Positions 17,719 to 27,216 are shown, counted from the stretch's first letter. The stretch: 64,000 nucleotides of DNA from Candidatus Nanohaloarchaea archaeon (GCA_013343275.1 CP046106.1:851887-915886), one strand, 5' to 3'. The notes: generated from the sequence alone by a model not told the origin. Program-made: numbers and translations.

Positions 17719-17806
17719 GCCCAGGTAGCTCAGCAGGTAGAGCGCCACGCTGTTAAACTTTAATACAGATACGTGGTGGTCGCAGGTTCGAGCCCTGCCC
17801 TGGGCG
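17719..17806 (+). tRNA. tRNA-Asn (anticodon GTT) with a 15-nt intron
   Basis: Acceptor GCCCAGG pairs with CCTGGGC and the T-arm is GCAGG-TTCGAGC-CCTGC. The anticodon stem CCACG/CGTGG encloses 22 bases, 15 more than a normal loop. The extra bases (17756-17770) lie at the canonical 37/38 site. CTGT pairs with ACAG to form the 4-bp helix of a bulge-helix-bulge, which places both splice sites exactly. Confidence 0.93.
17756..17770 (+). other. tRNA-Asn intron with bulge-helix-bulge splice sites
   Basis: The 15-base intron AACTTTAATACAGAT is bounded by 3-nt bulges TA^A and AT^A on either side of a CTGT/ACAG helix, the substrate of archaeal tRNA splicing endonuclease. At 15 bases it is close to the minimum that still forms the motif. 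Confidence 0.85.
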
Positions 17807-17868
17807 CTGATCTTTCTACCTCTTTACTGGCATCTTGTGTTATAAATGAGCGATGATAATTACTTGTT

Positions 17869-18222
17869 ATGACTGTTTCTAGTATTTCTGCAGGCCTTAT
17901 TGTTCGATCTAAAAAACTGCTTGTTTTCTATAATGAGGAAGAAGATGCATGGGATGTTCCTACCGTGAAGCCGGAGAAGGGAGAGCTTTCTGCGGACGCT
18001 GCTAAGAGAGTATCCGAAAGCTTCTCTGGGGTTAATTGCAGTATCAAGAAGTACCGTAAAAAGCTGAAGACGCAGGTTTCTGGTGAAAACTGGAATCCTT
18101 ACGTCCTTGAAGTAGATGGAGAACCTGAGAGAGGAGAATGGGTTACAAAAAATGAGCTTAAGGACAGAGATCTAGTACCTCACATTGAAGAGATGAAGGA
18201 GAAATTCGCAAAAAAGATATAG
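17869..18222 (+). CDS. Nudix-fold protein with a degenerate catalytic box
   Basis: A 117-residue protein with the Nudix layout: an N-terminal strand (SAGLIVRSKKLLVFYNEEED), WDVPTVKPEKGELSADAAKR in place of the Nudix box, then WVTKNELKDRDLVPHI. The box lacks the REUXEE glutamates (KRVSESF), so pyrophosphohydrolase activity is doubtful and a binding role is possible. A TATA-like GTTATAAAT near 17838 predicts a leaderless start. It directly follows tRNA-Asn. Confidence 0.6.
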   Translation: MTVSSISAGLIVRSKKLLVFYNEEEDAWDVPTVKPEKGELSADAAKRVSESFSGVNCSIKKYRKKLKTQVSGENWNPYVLEVDGEPERGEWVTKNELKDRDLVPHIEEMKEKFAKKI

Positions 18223-18251
18223 TGTTACTTGCCTTTTGAACTTCTCCTTCT

Positions 18252-19274
18252 TTATTCAGGTTCGTACTTCTTGAAGGCCTCAGCGACCAATAAAGGAAAT
18301 ACCAGTGTTGCTTCTGCTTCTACCTGTGCATAGTTTTTCTTTTCGTCATCTTTGATCTTTCCCCATGAGACTGCTTCCTTTGGAGGCGCTCCTGAAAGCG
18401 AGCCATCACCTTCCATTCCGGTTGAGATGTATACTGCCCGGTCGGTTCCGCCTCTGAAGAGGTTGGACATGATGGCCTGGTGTTTTGGCACGCCATCCCC
18501 TACTGCAATGATGCCTGTCTTCTCGGCCTCGATAGCTTCATTGATCAGTGAGTCCCAGTCATCCAGTATTTCGATACCTATATCTTCGTCCTGCTCCTGT
18601 CTGTAGTAGAACATGAAGTCTCCGATCTCTGCATCGATCATTGCAGGGCAGTAAACAGGAATATTGTTAGCTGCAGAATGGTATATGAAGGAATCCGACT
18701 CATCGAGATCGTTATCTTCTCCAACAGCTTCTCCAAGGGCCTCTGCCAGTTCTGAAGGAGTCCTGATTTTCTTGTCGGAGAAGAAGTCCTGGAAGAATCC
18801 GTCGTTCAGCCATGACTCGAGCCAGACATAGTTATCCGACTCTACATAGATATTGCCCAGGCGGTTGATGCCTTCTTCTCGAAGCTTTGCTTCGTCTGCG
18901 TCCCACTCTCCCATCTTGAACTCTCTGGCTGACTTGATAACGTCCTCTGTATGGGAACCTGCCGAAGTAATCATCACATCAACGTGATCTTCTCTGGCAA
19001 GGTAAGCAACAACCTCTCTGAGGCCTGAAGAAATAATATTCGACGTGAAGGTCAGGAAGATCTTCGCATCTTCATCCCTCATCTCCTTTACCAGGTCTAT
19101 AGCTTCATTCAGGTGTGAGGCCTGAAAACCTGTAGTAGCGTATTTCTCGATCATTTCCTCGAGATCAAAGTCGCCTCTGAAATCGTATCCTTCAACTTTC
19201 TCGCCTTTGTGGCCTTCCGTGGTTCCAGGAATTACATGTTCCCGGGTATCGGAACTGTCTTTTTCATCTGTCAT
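18252..19274 (-). CDS. dys: Deoxyhypusine synthase
   Basis: The 340-residue enzyme modifies a lysine of aIF5A, the first step to (deoxy)hypusine. Visible segments: FLTFTSNIISSGLREVV, ITSAGSHTEDVIK, IYHSAANNIPVYCP, and the active-site lysine in EAVSWGKIK. I start at ATG 19274; an in-frame start 78 bases upstream would add a non-family leader, and a TATA-like TTTTATG at about 19297 fits a leaderless start at 19274. A ureohydrolase gene lies 2.4 kb upstream on the same strand, fitting the agmatine-dependent route proposed in haloarchaea. Confidence 0.93.
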   Translation of the reverse strand: MTDEKDSSDTREHVIPGTTEGHKGEKVEGYDFRGDFDLEEMIEKYATTGFQASHLNEAIDLVKEMRDEDAKIFLTFTSNIISSGLREVVAYLAREDHVDVMITSAGSHTEDVIKSAREFKMGEWDADEAKLREEGINRLGNIYVESDNYVWLESWLNDGFFQDFFSDKKIRTPSELAEALGEAVGEDNDLDESDSFIYHSAANNIPVYCPAMIDAEIGDFMFYYRQEQDEDIGIEILDDWDSLINEAIEAEKTGIIAVGDGVPKHQAIMSNLFRGGTDRAVYISTGMEGDGSLSGAPPKEAVSWGKIKDDEKKNYAQVEAEATLVFPLLVAEAFKKYEPE

Positions 19275-19299
19275 ATACAGAACTTGTGAGCATAAAATT

Positions 19300-19614
19300 T
19301 TATGACTGATCTGCTGTGTCGTAGAAAGGAGACTCCTTCCAGAGTTCGTCAAATGCGTTGATCGCCGAGTTAGCTGCCAGATCTCCTCCAGAGGCCTCTA
19401 CATGTATATCCGTCATTCCGTTGCTGTCGGATAGATTATACCGTAAATCAGCCTCATCTTTCAAGGTCTCTACATGGAAGTCGTAGTTATCCAGTGGAGA
19501 ATCGTAAGCCTCTGCAACGTATTTTTTCAGGCCTTTCGAAAAATCTCCTTCAAACCAGGCCTCCAGTTCCTCAATACTATCTTCTGTCAAGAGATTCCTG
19601 ACCTCAGATCTCAT
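19300..19614 (-). CDS. Hypothetical acidic protein
   Basis: A 104-residue soluble, acidic protein without signal peptide or membrane segment (VRNLLTEDSIEELEAWFEGD, then SNGMTDIHVEASGGDLAANS). Its stop lies 25 bases before the dys start on the same strand, but the dys promoter appears to overlap its 3' end, so the two may be transcribed separately. No family recognised. Confidence 0.55.
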   Translation of the reverse strand: MRSEVRNLLTEDSIEELEAWFEGDFSKGLKKYVAEAYDSPLDNYDFHVETLKDEADLRYNLSDSNGMTDIHVEASGGDLAANSAINAFDELWKESPFYDTADQS

Positions 19615-19658
19615 ATCTCCTTATTGCATGCAAAAAGTTATCAAGAAATCAGTTAATT

Positions 19659-19732
19659 TGGCCAAGCCCGGATTTGAACCGGGGACAACTTGATCTTCAG
19701 TCAAGCGCTCTCCCAGGCTGAGCTACTTGGCC
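19659..19732 (-). tRNA. tRNA-Phe (anticodon GAA)
   Basis: On the minus strand, acceptor GGCCAAG pairs with CTTGGCC, anticodon stem CTTGA/TCAAG encloses CTGAAGA (anticodon GAA), and the T-arm has CCGGTTCAAATCC. No intron; CCA is not encoded. Confidence 0.95.
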
Positions 19733-19786
19733 TATATCCGTCTACAAAAGTGATTGTTGGATAGATTTAAGAAGCAATTCCTGTAT

Positions 19787-19996
19787 TTACCATGGGTCGT
19801 GTTCGAAGCCTTTGTCTTCGGCTCTCTCAATCATTTCTTCTTCATCGGCCTCGCTGCAAGGTGCCATCTGCCAGTCCTCGAAGTCGTCGTTAATCTTCTT
19901 CATGGCCTCTGCTTCTTCCTTGCTCATGATTGAGACATTGGCTGTATCGTCGTCGTACAGTTCGATTATCCAGTAGTTGTTCTCTTCTTCTGTCAT
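19787..19996 (-). CDS. Small acidic hypothetical protein
   Basis: A 69-residue protein (MTEEENNYWIIELYDDDTAN, ending EDKGFEHDPW) that is very acidic and predicted soluble. A WIIEL strand followed by a long amphipathic helix (SKEEAEAMKKINDDFEDW) suggests a small folded domain. It lies between tRNA-Phe and argS on the same strand. No family recognised. Confidence 0.5.
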   Translation of the reverse strand: MTEEENNYWIIELYDDDTANVSIMSKEEAEAMKKINDDFEDWQMAPCSEADEEEMIERAEDKGFEHDPW

Positions 19997-20048
19997 GTAT
20001 TTTGCCTTCCGGATCTTATAGCTAAACTTGTCGCCTGAGCTTTAAATG

Positions 20049-21695
20049 TCACATCTCTTCCAGAGGCTCGATTCCAAGCAACTCGAGACCCTGATCTGTA
20101 ACATCTACAAATAGCTCTACCAGCTTCAACCGGTGCTCTTCACGGTCGGATCCGATAACATTGCATTCGTGGTAGAATCCGTTGAACTCTTCGCAGAGGT
20201 TAGATAGGTAGTTGGCGATTTTCGCTGGTTCACGCTGCTCTGTTGCGGCTTCAACTTTTTCCGGGAACTCCGAAAGCTTCTTCAGCAACCGGTACTCCTC
20301 GTCATCGAAATCCTGCTGGAACTCTCCACTGGAAGAGGCCTTTCGCAGAATGCTTTTCGCCCGAACGTTCGAGTACTGCAGGTAAGGCCCTGAGTCTCCT
20401 TTGAAGGAGAGGGCTGTGTCCCAGTTGAACTCCATGTCTTTCTTCCGGGATACTGAGAGATTGCTGTACTTTACAGCGCCGACACCGATGGCCTCGGCGT
20501 TCTCAAGGTTTCTGTTGATCTCTTCCTCTCCTTTCTCCTCTGCTATTTCCACGGCCTTGTCGAATATCTCTGACTGTTCGATTATCAGGCCTTTGCGTGT
20601 GGACATGCTGCCTTCAGGAAGGTTAAGCATTCCGTATGAGATATGCTCTGATCCTTCAGTGTCTATGCCCATATCCTCTGCTATTTTGAACAGCTGTTCG
20701 AAGTGAAGCTCCTGCTCTGAGGCCACTACGTACAGGTTGTAGTCGAATCCTTCCTCATTTCTCTTCTTGAGGTTGTACAGGTCTCTGGTTATGTAGAGTG
20801 TGGAGCCGTCTGCTTTGAGAAGCACGGTACCAGGAATATCTTCTTCGTCAAATTCGTAGAATACTGATCCGTCCTCATCTCTCTCCAGTTTACCTTCTTC
20901 AACCCATTTCTCTACAAGCTCTCGGGCCTCTTCGTATACCTTGGATTCTCCCGTTATTCTGTCGAACTTTATACCTAGTCGTTCGTACTCCTCTTTGTGA
21001 TATTCAAGGGTTGCTTCCCGGAACTTCTTCCACAGTCGTACGGCCTCATCGTCACCTTCTTCTATCTTTTTAGCCCATTCACGGGCTTCTTCCTCAACTT
21101 CAGGGTTTTCCCCCGCCAGTTCATGGAACTTGACGTAGATATCCAGCATGTACTCGATCGGTTCCTCCTCGAAGTTTTTCTCTGAATCAATGTTTTTGTG
21201 TCCATAGATCACTTTCCCAAACTGTGTTCCGAGATCGCCGATATAGTTCTCAGCTGTAACATCGTATCCAGAGAAAGAAAGAATCCTTCTTAGTGAGTCT
21301 CCGATAGCGTTGTTTCTCAAGTGGCCTACGTTCATAGGCTTTGCAATATTCGGTGAGGAGAACTCGAGTAGTACTTCTCCCGATTTCTGTTCGATACCGA
21401 AGTCCTCGGATTCCAGGTCTGAAAGTATCTGCTTTGAGTATTTCTCTCTGTCAAGGAAGAAGTTGATGTATCCGGGGCCGGCAACCTCTGCGTTCTCCAC
21501 TACTTCCAGATCGGTCTCCTCTGCGACTTTCTCAGCAAGCGCTCTCGGATTCTCACCCAGTTCGGAGGCCGCTTTCATGCATGGGTAAGCGAAATCTCCG
21601 TGTTCAGGTTCCGGTCTCTCAATGTCTTCAATATCTACAGTTGTTCCCAGTATTTCCGCTAACTCATCGGCTATCTGCTTCTTGACAGAGGTCAT
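20049..21695 (-). CDS. argS: Arginyl-tRNA synthetase
   Basis: The 548-residue class I synthetase charges tRNA-Arg. The N-terminal Arg-S domain (PEPEHGDFAYPCMKAA) is followed by the HIGH-equivalent NIAKPMNVGHLRNN, the GDLGTQFGKVIYG segment, the KMSKS-equivalent EGSMSTRKG, and a helical anticodon-binding C-terminus. Length is normal. It starts 16 bases after the stop of the ureohydrolase gene, so the two are probably one operon linked to arginine/agmatine metabolism. Two tRNA-Arg genes lie in the window. Confidence 0.95.
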   Translation of the reverse strand: MTSVKKQIADELAEILGTTVDIEDIERPEPEHGDFAYPCMKAASELGENPRALAEKVAEETDLEVVENAEVAGPGYINFFLDREKYSKQILSDLESEDFGIEQKSGEVLLEFSSPNIAKPMNVGHLRNNAIGDSLRRILSFSGYDVTAENYIGDLGTQFGKVIYGHKNIDSEKNFEEEPIEYMLDIYVKFHELAGENPEVEEEAREWAKKIEEGDDEAVRLWKKFREATLEYHKEEYERLGIKFDRITGESKVYEEARELVEKWVEEGKLERDEDGSVFYEFDEEDIPGTVLLKADGSTLYITRDLYNLKKRNEEGFDYNLYVVASEQELHFEQLFKIAEDMGIDTEGSEHISYGMLNLPEGSMSTRKGLIIEQSEIFDKAVEIAEEKGEEEINRNLENAEAIGVGAVKYSNLSVSRKKDMEFNWDTALSFKGDSGPYLQYSNVRAKSILRKASSSGEFQQDFDDEEYRLLKKLSEFPEKVEAATEQREPAKIANYLSNLCEEFNGFYHECNVIGSDREEHRLKLVELFVDVTDQGLELLGIEPLEEM

Positions 21696-21711
21696 ACCAC
21701 TGGTTTAGACT

Positions 21712-22491
21712 TCAAGATTCAAAAACTAACTCCGATAAAAGGGTATGAACAAGGGCCTGTGCAGAATCAATGGTCCGACCGTTAATATCAAGAGATGGAG
21801 CTACCTCGACAAGATCTGCATGAACAGGCCCGACTTTTTGAATTATATTTTCTACCTCCTCAAGGCCTAGTTCTCCGTCGGGATATCCTGTGCCCGGTGC
21901 AAACTCCTTTTTCAGTACATCGATATCGAGACTGAGGTAGACGTCTCCTTCAAGATCTAGCTCCATGAACTCATCTACCTGGTCAGGCCGGTAAATCCGG
22001 AAATCGTGCTCTTTCAGGAAGTCCTCTTCGTCATGATCGATCCGGGTGATTCCGACAAAGATTATCTCGTCCTCGCTGAAACCGTGATCCATCAGCTCGC
22101 GCACCACTACATCATGAGATACGTGGCCATCGACTTTCTCCTTTACATCCAGATGGGAGTCAAGCCACACAAGCTTCATGCCTGGATTTTCCTCTTTCAA
22201 GGCCTTGATAACAGGGAAACTTACAGAGTGATCTCCCCCTACGGATAGAACAGGCCTGTCTTTCCCGGCTAGTTCTCTGGTATTCTCATGTATTCTCTGG
22301 TGTGTATGCTCAAGATCGAACTCGTCAGGGAAGACTTCATCTATCAGAACATCCTCGTTGAACTCTAAGTCTTCAAGTATCTTATCGGGCGCGTCAAGTG
22401 TGCCTTTTCTCGGGTTTCTATGTATGCCCATGTCGCATGGAAGTTTCTGGATCAAGGCCTCTGCATCATCGATAGAGTTTACCTGGCTCAT
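21712..22491 (-). CDS. speB: Ureohydrolase (agmatinase/SpeB-like)
   Basis: A 259-residue arginase/agmatinase-fold enzyme with the binuclear manganese ligands: SVGGDHSVSFP, WLDSHLDVKEKVDGHVSHD and YLSLDIDVLKKEFAPGTGYP. Archaeal members of this size are usually agmatinase-like. I start at ATG 22491 rather than the GTG at 22497; a TATA-like ATTAAATTA lies near 22516. In Haloferax a SpeB-like protein works with deoxyhypusine synthase on agmatine, and dys is downstream here too, so that role is plausible but not proven. Confidence 0.85.
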   Translation of the reverse strand: MSQVNSIDDAEALIQKLPCDMGIHRNPRKGTLDAPDKILEDLEFNEDVLIDEVFPDEFDLEHTHQRIHENTRELAGKDRPVLSVGGDHSVSFPVIKALKEENPGMKLVWLDSHLDVKEKVDGHVSHDVVVRELMDHGFSEDEIIFVGITRIDHDEEDFLKEHDFRIYRPDQVDEFMELDLEGDVYLSLDIDVLKKEFAPGTGYPDGELGLEEVENIIQKVGPVHADLVEVAPSLDINGRTIDSAQALVHTLLSELVFES

Positions 22492-22573
22492 GGACACTTT
22501 TGGTTCACGAATAATTTAATTAGCTGTTCTGTCCGCCAGAAGAAATTTAAAAACCAGCAGCAAACTTGTTGCT

Positions 22574-22915
22574 ATGAAACAGTACTTACATATGGATGAT
22601 CTTGCTGGTGAGTTGGATGAACAGTATGATGACCTCTCTACTGAACAGGTTGAAACTGCTGTAGAAGTAATGGAGCAGAGGTACGGAGATGACCTGTTTG
22701 TCTCTCCTGAAGATGTTGAACTGGAAGAGGTCTACGACGGCGCAGTTGAGATCGATATAGAAGAAGTTGAAGATACTCCTATCTATGCAGATCCTAATGC
22801 TGAGGAAGGGGAAGGCCATCTATGTGTTACATGGGGCAACCTCGGAGACGATGGAAATCCTCCCGAAGGCCGTGCCAAGGATGGTTCAGGGGACGATATG
22901 TTCGGTATAAGATAA
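22574..22915 (+). CDS. Acidic hypothetical protein
   Basis: A 113-residue, very acidic soluble protein (YLHMDDLAGELDEQYDDLST). A helical N-terminal half leads to a strand-rich segment (DGAVEIDIEEVEDTPIYAD) and a Gly/Asp-rich tail (GNPPEGRAKDGSGDDMFG). A TATA-like AATTTAAAAA at about 22543-22552 predicts a leaderless start. It is divergent from the ureohydrolase gene. No family recognised. Confidence 0.6.
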   Translation: MKQYLHMDDLAGELDEQYDDLSTEQVETAVEVMEQRYGDDLFVSPEDVELEEVYDGAVEIDIEEVEDTPIYADPNAEEGEGHLCVTWGNLGDDGNPPEGRAKDGSGDDMFGIR

Positions 22916-22985
22916 CACTCATATCTTACTACTCTTCTTTTCTAAGAAAAGATAAATTACAGTTAGATAATAATCAAGATAGATA

Positions 22986-23060
22986 CGGACCCACAGGGAT
23001 TTGAACCCTGGACCTACCGGTTAGAAGCCGGTTGCTCTGTCCAAGCTGAGCTATGGGCCC
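22986..23060 (-). tRNA. tRNA-Arg (anticodon TCT)
   Basis: Minus strand: acceptor GGGCCCA pairs with TGGGTCC (one G-U), anticodon stem ACCGG/CCGGT encloses CTTCTAA (anticodon TCT, reads AGA), and the T-arm has GGGTTCAAATCCC. It lies just downstream of secG. Confidence 0.95.
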
Positions 23061-23090
23061 TTCTTTTTCTCAAAAACTCTGGATAGAAAT

Positions 23091-23261
23091 TTAGATACCT
23101 ATTATTCCCATGTGCAGGCCTATTTCGAATACTGAAACCAGTAGTCCGAAAGCTATGATTGTCTTTGGATCCATTTCTACGCCTGCGTCGGCGTCAAAGT
23201 ACTGGACCAGTCCTCCCTGACTGGAAGGTAGTTGGCCTCCTTGCTGCTGGTTATTGGCCAT
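23091..23261 (-). CDS. secG: Protein translocase subunit Sec61-beta/SecG
   Basis: A 56-residue protein with the archaeal Sec61-beta layout: a Gly/Gln-rich cytosolic N-terminus, the conserved GGLVQYFDADAGVEMDPKT segment, then one C-terminal membrane helix (IIAFGLLVSVFEIGLHM). It is the small, non-essential-in-bacteria subunit of the SecYEG channel. The gene sits between RNase P RNA and tRNA-Arg on the same strand, so it may be co-transcribed with structural RNAs. A TATA-like CCTTTTTGAAG lies about 30 bases upstream. Confidence 0.9.
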   Translation of the reverse strand: MANNQQQGGQLPSSQGGLVQYFDADAGVEMDPKTIIAFGLLVSVFEIGLHMGIIGI

Positions 23262-23300
23262 AAAGGTTATTCACACTGAAAACTTCAAAAAGGTTGTCGC

Positions 23301-23724
23301 AAACTGGAGATGGGAGTAAGCCCGATTCTGTTTCTACGACTGTATTTCACTATACCACACCTCAAGAGAGATAGATGGGTTAAAACCATTAACTCTCCGA
23401 GGCCTGGATTGCACCATTTTAGGCTTGCTCCATGCGCCTGGATCTCGTTTCAGCGCTGCTTCCGTAAACGTCTGACTTGTGTCATCATCCTTTTTACACG
23501 GAAGCCGTGTCGTTTCTGCGATCCTCAGGCCTTCCTATCCCAAGATATTACTCTGGGTTATGGTTAGCCTTAACCCTCTCAGGTTACAGGTGTTAACACC
23601 TGCTGCAATTACCGAAAATCTGCTGCAGATTTTCTGGAAGCCCAGAAACTGCGTTGCAGTTTCGGTATTGGAGTCGGGACTTTCCTCCGAAGTACTCGGG
23701 GGACAGTCACTCCATCTCCAGTTT
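23301..23724 (-). ncRNA. rnpB: RNase P RNA
   Basis: The RNA component of RNase P, which matures tRNA 5' ends. On the minus strand the universal CR-I element GAGGAAAGTCC appears near the 5' end (complement of 23677-23687) and the CR-V element ACAGAATCGGGCTTACT near the 3' end (complement of 23316-23332). The two ends pair as helix P1: AAACTGGAGATG (23301-23312) with CATCTCCAGTTT (23713-23724), which sets the boundaries. A TATA-like GATAAAAGA lies about 25 bases upstream. Confidence 0.93.
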
Positions 23725-23841
23725 ACTATAGTAGAAATGCATGCAGTAAATCTTTTATCTGTAGAACTGTAGTATGGTAGATTTCTTTGTAAATTGAAGG
23801 TTAAGATAAGAAAGAAAGTACTAGATTGAGGGGTAACTTTG

Positions 23842-23855
23842 ATGGTTCGACCAAT
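23842..23855 (-). repeat. 23S pre-rRNA processing stem, 3' arm
   Basis: This 14-base segment is the exact reverse complement of 26956-26969, so the two arms enclose the whole 23S gene. Pairing continues inward through CGGG/CCCG after a 3-nt bulge, as in archaeal rRNA processing stems cut by the splicing endonuclease. A second, inner pair joins 23904-23916 with 26873-26885 (13 bp). Confidence 0.7.
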
Positions 23856-23921
23856 CGGGTTCTACCAGCAGTGGTACAAAGACTTGAGCAATAATGTTAG
23901 AGCTCAAGCTGGTACCGTCCA

Positions 23922-26867
23922 CTGAATTGGAACCCACGATTAGTAGTGGTCGGCTGAAAGTCTCGTTGCCTTGACTCTTACACCGCCACTCTATTGACTC
24001 GTCTTGTGCGAGAGTGGAAGCGGTCTCTTTTTGAGGTGGCTTTCAAGCTTAGATGCTTTCAGCTTTTACACCTCGAGGCATAGCTACTCTGCAACACCCT
24101 CTCGGATGACAGATACACCAGAGGCCTCAGTTCGGGGTTCCTTTCGTACTGTCCGAACTTTCCTCTCAGACCACTAAACACTCCCAGCAGATAGCAACAG
24201 ATCTGGCTCACGCCGATCTAAACCCAGCTCACGATCCGTTTTAATGGGTGAACACCCCCACCCTTGGCTGCTGTTGCACAGCCAGGATACGGAGAGCCGA
24301 CATCGAAGTAACAAGCCTGAGGGTCGATGTGAGCTCGCGCCTCAGACAATCCAGTTATCCCTGGAGTACCTTTTCCGTCAGGCCTAAGCCTCACTACTTG
24401 GCTGTAGGCGTTCGCTAGACCACGCTTTCGCGCCTAGTTCTCGTGCTGTAGAGGAACCAGTCAGGCAGGCTTTTGCTCTTGTACTCTACACTCGATTTCT
24501 GACCGAGTTGAGCCTACCTTTGGACCCCTCTGATTCGTTATCAGAGGGATACCGCCCCAGTTAAACTGCCCAGCTAACGCTGTCCTTCCGTAGAAGTAAG
24601 CAGCGGGGTTCCAGGAGGGTAGTGTCCCATGATCGGCTGGGCGACGTGCTAGCGCACGCACCTCTGTAATGCCTCCTACCTACACTTCACACTTGGAACC
24701 CCACCGCAACGTTAGACTGCAGTAAAGGTTCACAGGGTCTTCGCTTCCCACTGGGAGTCACCGGCCTATGCGCCGGTACGGCGGGTTCACCGGGCCACGA
24801 TTTGGGACAGTAGAAGCCTCGTTACTCTATTGATGCGGGCCAACAATTAATTGGCAAGGGACTACGCTACCTTAAGACGGTCATAGTTACCGCCGCCGTT
24901 TACCAGCCCTTCGTCTCCTTGTACGGAGTGTTCAGGTACTGGCACTGGGCAAGAGTCGCCGACTATACAAATCCTTTCGGACTAGCAGTCGGCTATGTTT
25001 TTAGTAAACAGTCGAGCTTCTCTGGTAATTGCAACCTATCCTAGCGAGAGGATAGGCACCCCATATTGCGAACGTACGGGGCTAACTTGCCGAATTCCCT
25101 AAATCGCGTTATACCCGAGGGCCTTAGCTTACTCAGCCTGGATACCTGTGCTGGTTCTGGGTACGGACTCTTACATCTTTTTAAGAGTCCCAGGACTCGC
25201 GGAGATCCGGGATTATTCCCAGACCCATCACAGCTTCACATGGTCGATGCATTACGCTCGCATGCATTAACTGCTTGGACTGCGCGAAAACGCAGCCTCC
25301 GATATCCCAAGACGTCGATTAATGTAAGGAGGTTCAGGAATATTAACCTGATTCCCTATTCGCCAGTCTCGAATTACGGACTGGCTTAGGACCGACTAAC
25401 CCTCTGCTGATGAACATTGCAGAGGAACCCTTATCCTTTCGGCCGATAGGATTCGCACCTATCTTAATGCTGATACTGCCGGCAGAATCTTCATATCCAC
25501 ACGGTCCACACGAACTCACGTCCATGCTTCCGCCCATGCGGATCGCTTCTCTACCCACTGTTGAAAACAATGGTAAGGTCTCGGCTCCTGACTTGAGCCC
25601 CGTCCATTTACGGCGCCCCGGTCCTCAACGAGTGAGCTGTTACGCTATCTTTAAAGGGTAGCTGCTTCTAAGCTAACCTCCTCGCTGTCTGAGAACCGGG
25701 ACATCCTCGATGACACTTAGTCAGGAATTGAGGGGCCTTAACCTTACTCTGGGTTGTTTCCCTCTCGGACTGGTAGCTTACCCACCAGCCCTCACTCCCA
25801 GTATCTACGGCGTTGCACAGTTCAGAGTTTGACTTCGGGCCTGAGCGCGAGCTCAGGTACCCAAAATCAGTCGCTTTACCTGTACAACAACCTCCACTGA
25901 GGCTGGACTTCGATCCATTTCGAGAAGAACCAGCCATCACCGATCTCGATTGACATTTCACCCCTTGACCCAGCTCATCCGAGCGCTTGTAACACAGCAC
26001 CGGTGTGGGCCTCCACGGAGCTTTCGCGCCGCTTCACCCTAGCCAGGCCAGGATCGACCGGTTTCGGATCATTCCGCGGTGACTTCACGCGAGTTAACAC
26101 GCGGCCCCTGACAGTCCAAAAGGACTGCTGCGGGCTTCTTGCTTTCGCTGTGACTCCCCACCGAATCGGTGGTTAGCCTCGCCACGACGGAAAACTCTCT
26201 GCCCCGTTTTTCAAAACGGATGGTACAACACTGCTCCGGCTGATTCATACTACCTCCTCTCGGAAGGATTCTTTCACAGCCATCGACGCTTACATGCTGT
26301 ACCTAGCCTATTACTAGATAGTTTCAAGCTCTTTGAACCCCCTTTCTAGGGGTACTTTTCAGCTTTCCTTCACAGTACTTAGTACGCTATCGGACTCGAG
26401 AAGTATTTAGCGTTGGAAGAAAGTAGTGCCTCCCAAATTCGCACAGGATTTCCAACCCATGCTACTCTTGGCACGTCCCAGAACGTTTTGGCAATCGTCT
26501 ACGAGGCTATCACTCTCTATGGCCCTGCTTTCCAGCAGAGTTCGACTGAACCAATAGGTTCCTACGGACGGCCGAACCACATTGCCAGCATCCTCTCAGA
26601 TGCGGCTTCAGTTTGCGCTGTCCCCCTTTCGCTCGCCGCTAATAAGGGGATCTCCGTTGATTTTTTCTCCTGCGGCTACTGAGATGTTTCAGTTCACCGC
26701 GTTCCCGCTCCGTGTGGAGCAGGTCGCCGAAACGACCTATGAAGTCACATTAGGAAATCTTGGGCTCGATGACTGCATGCGTCTCGCCCAAGCTTATCGC
26801 AGCTTGCCACGTCCTTCTTCGGCTTCTCGAACCGAGCTATCCACTACCTAGCTTGGCAGCAATTCAG
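23922..26867 (-). rRNA. rrl: 23S ribosomal RNA
   Basis: About 2,946 bases on the minus strand. The 5' region reads GTGGATAGCTCGG then AAGGACGTGGCAAGCTGCGA, as in archaeal 23S; the 3' part contains the A-loop (GGGGTGTTCACCC), the peptidyl-transferase segment TTCGATGTCGGCTC, and a sarcin-ricin-like region. I set the ends by helix H1, where CTGAATTG at the 5' end pairs with CAATTCAG at the 3' end; they are accurate to a few bases. It is not linked to the 16S gene in one transcript and has its own promoter. No 5S gene follows. Confidence 0.95.
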
Positions 26868-26955
26868 CTTCGGGTACCAGCTTGATTTACTCCATTGTGT
26901 AGCAGAGCTACACTTCCATAAATCAAGCCTAAAAATTTCTCGGTAAAACCCGGAA

Positions 26956-26969
26956 ATTGGTCGAACCAT
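26956..26969 (-). repeat. 23S pre-rRNA processing stem, 5' arm
   Basis: Exact reverse complement of 23842-23855. A 3-base bulge (GAA, 26953-26955) separates it from the next paired block. Together the arms define the excised pre-23S RNA. Confidence 0.7.
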
Positions 26970-27216
26970 ACTTACGCCAAATCCAACAACCAAGATGGTT
27001 GTACACATGGCAATGTGTTCTTCGGCGTGCAGTACTATCGCCCACATTATGAATTCAGGCGACGTTTCTTGCTGAGGACATCCCCAGTAGAGACGCCCCT
27101 CAGATCTAATATGAAATAGTCATACACGACCACTCTAGGTCGTGAAAGACTGTTGGGCCTTAACAGTTTTAAACCCCCTCATTATACTAAACCTGTAACG
27201 AGGTAGGCTATCAACC
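26970..27216 (-). other. 23S rRNA leader region
   Basis: This stretch between promoter and processing stem holds no credible protein gene. It contains a 7-bp hairpin, CACGACC/GGTCGTG, near 27126-27145 and an AT-rich block. It is read as transcribed leader that is removed during rRNA maturation. Confidence 0.5.
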
